Assembly (NCBI RefSeq): GCF_017254915.1
Contig: NZ_JAFKCT010000004.1
Location: 372,001-436,000, forward strand
Direction of reading: 5' to 3'
Length of the DNA stretch: 64,000 nt
Source: Algoriphagus oliviformis
Lineage (GTDB): Bacteria > Bacteroidota > Bacteroidia > Cytophagales > Cyclobacteriaceae
Positions 63,871-64,000 of the stretch are shown piece after piece; the first letter of the stretch is position 1, and the number at the start of each line of letters is the position of its first letter. The translations under genes were made by a program, and so were the position numbers. The notes under the pieces were generated by a model that saw only the letters and a program-made list of their open reading frames with translations, was not told the DNA's origin and did no database searches.

Positions 63871-64000
63871 TTATTTCTCTACGACGAAAGGAGTCCATTT
63901 TGTCTCGGACTTGGTGCTCGCCAGTACATGCTCGATGAAAGCCATCCCACGGATGCCGTCTTCGATGCCTGGATAGTCTTCCCACTCCCACTTGGGGGTC
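63871..64000 (-). CDS. Gfo/Idh/MocA-family oxidoreductase, C-terminal fragment
   Basis: Only the last 42 codons are in the window, ending at TAA 63873-63871. The translation TPKWEWEDYPGIEDGIRGMAFIEHVLASTKSETKWTPF matches the C-terminal end of Gfo/Idh/MocA oxidoreductases (a closing MAFIE helix and WTPF). It is upstream of, and co-directional with, the TIM-barrel isomerase gene. The call rests on this tail and the context. Confidence 0.75.
   Translation of the reverse strand, partial: TPKWEWEDYPGIEDGIRGMAFIEHVLASTKSETKWTPFVVEK

Overview
The window looks like chromosomal DNA from a member of the Bacteroidota, most likely order Cytophagales (Cyclobacteriaceae-like). The evidence is Bacteroidota-type promoters (a TTTG-like -33 box and a TAnnTTTG -7 box), families typical of the phylum (DUF349, DUF3078, DUF3108, DUF5687, LytS/LytTR pairs, DUF1080 lipoproteins), the gene order rplM-rpsI-rpsB-tsf, and a tmRNA whose tag reads GETSYAMAA. 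Most of the window is ordinary core genome with tight gene packing. Neither a complete prophage nor an intact insertion sequence was seen.

Layout. 1-10.4 kb: a dense minus-strand block (pgk start, Sua5, TPR lipoprotein, thioesterase, NUDIX, unknown protein, RecQ, enoyl-CoA hydratase, ComEC, outer-membrane protein, GNAT, PhoH). 10.5-17.3 kb: SAM hydrolase plus monooxygenase, tRNA-Leu, a sulfatase, EttA, a DUF349 protein and a DUF2795 protein. 17.3-22 kb: a LiaF-like/LytS/LytTR signalling operon with a repeat-type operator, then ispD and queA. 22-29.4 kb: MacB-like permease, recA, DUF3108 protein, a PhoB/PhoR-type pair, a coupled HipA-like kinase/DUF3037 pair and an RluA-type synthase. 29.5-32.2 kb: the ribosomal operon. 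32.2-41.4 kb: vapBC, a perfect 53-bp palindrome, PepP, an M16 peptidase, a methyltransferase, a LysM transglycosylase, a DUF3078 protein, dnaX and ssrA.

41.4-45.5 kb is the one clear accessory stretch. It starts at the 3' end of ssrA and holds a broken fic gene, a ParE-type toxin/antitoxin pair, a dead tyrosine-recombinase fragment and two AT-rich genes of unknown role. 45.5-60 kb returns to core genes: an ABC exporter with a DUF5687 permease, two VOC paralogues, a CtpA-type protease, a hemerythrin-like protein with ruvX, def and an amidase, monomeric isocitrate dehydrogenase, GAPDH, a Lon-N-domain protein, a second sulfatase and a third VOC protein. 59.97-60.48 kb is a minus-strand tRNA array (Lys, Pro-like pseudogene, Pro, Arg, Lys). 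61.4-64 kb is a probable keto-sugar catabolic operon (DUF1080 lipoprotein, cytochrome c, TIM-barrel isomerase, Gfo/Idh/MocA oxidoreductase).

The observations most worth following are: dnaX, where a run of ten A residues sits exactly where the short reading frame ends and a fully open -1 frame continues into a tau-like C-terminus; the 21-bp-spaced direct repeats ahead of the LiaF/LytS/LytTR operon; the Pro-like tRNA pseudogene whose anticodon arm has become a terminator-like hairpin; the 53-bp palindrome; and the HipA-like kinase/DUF3037 pair.
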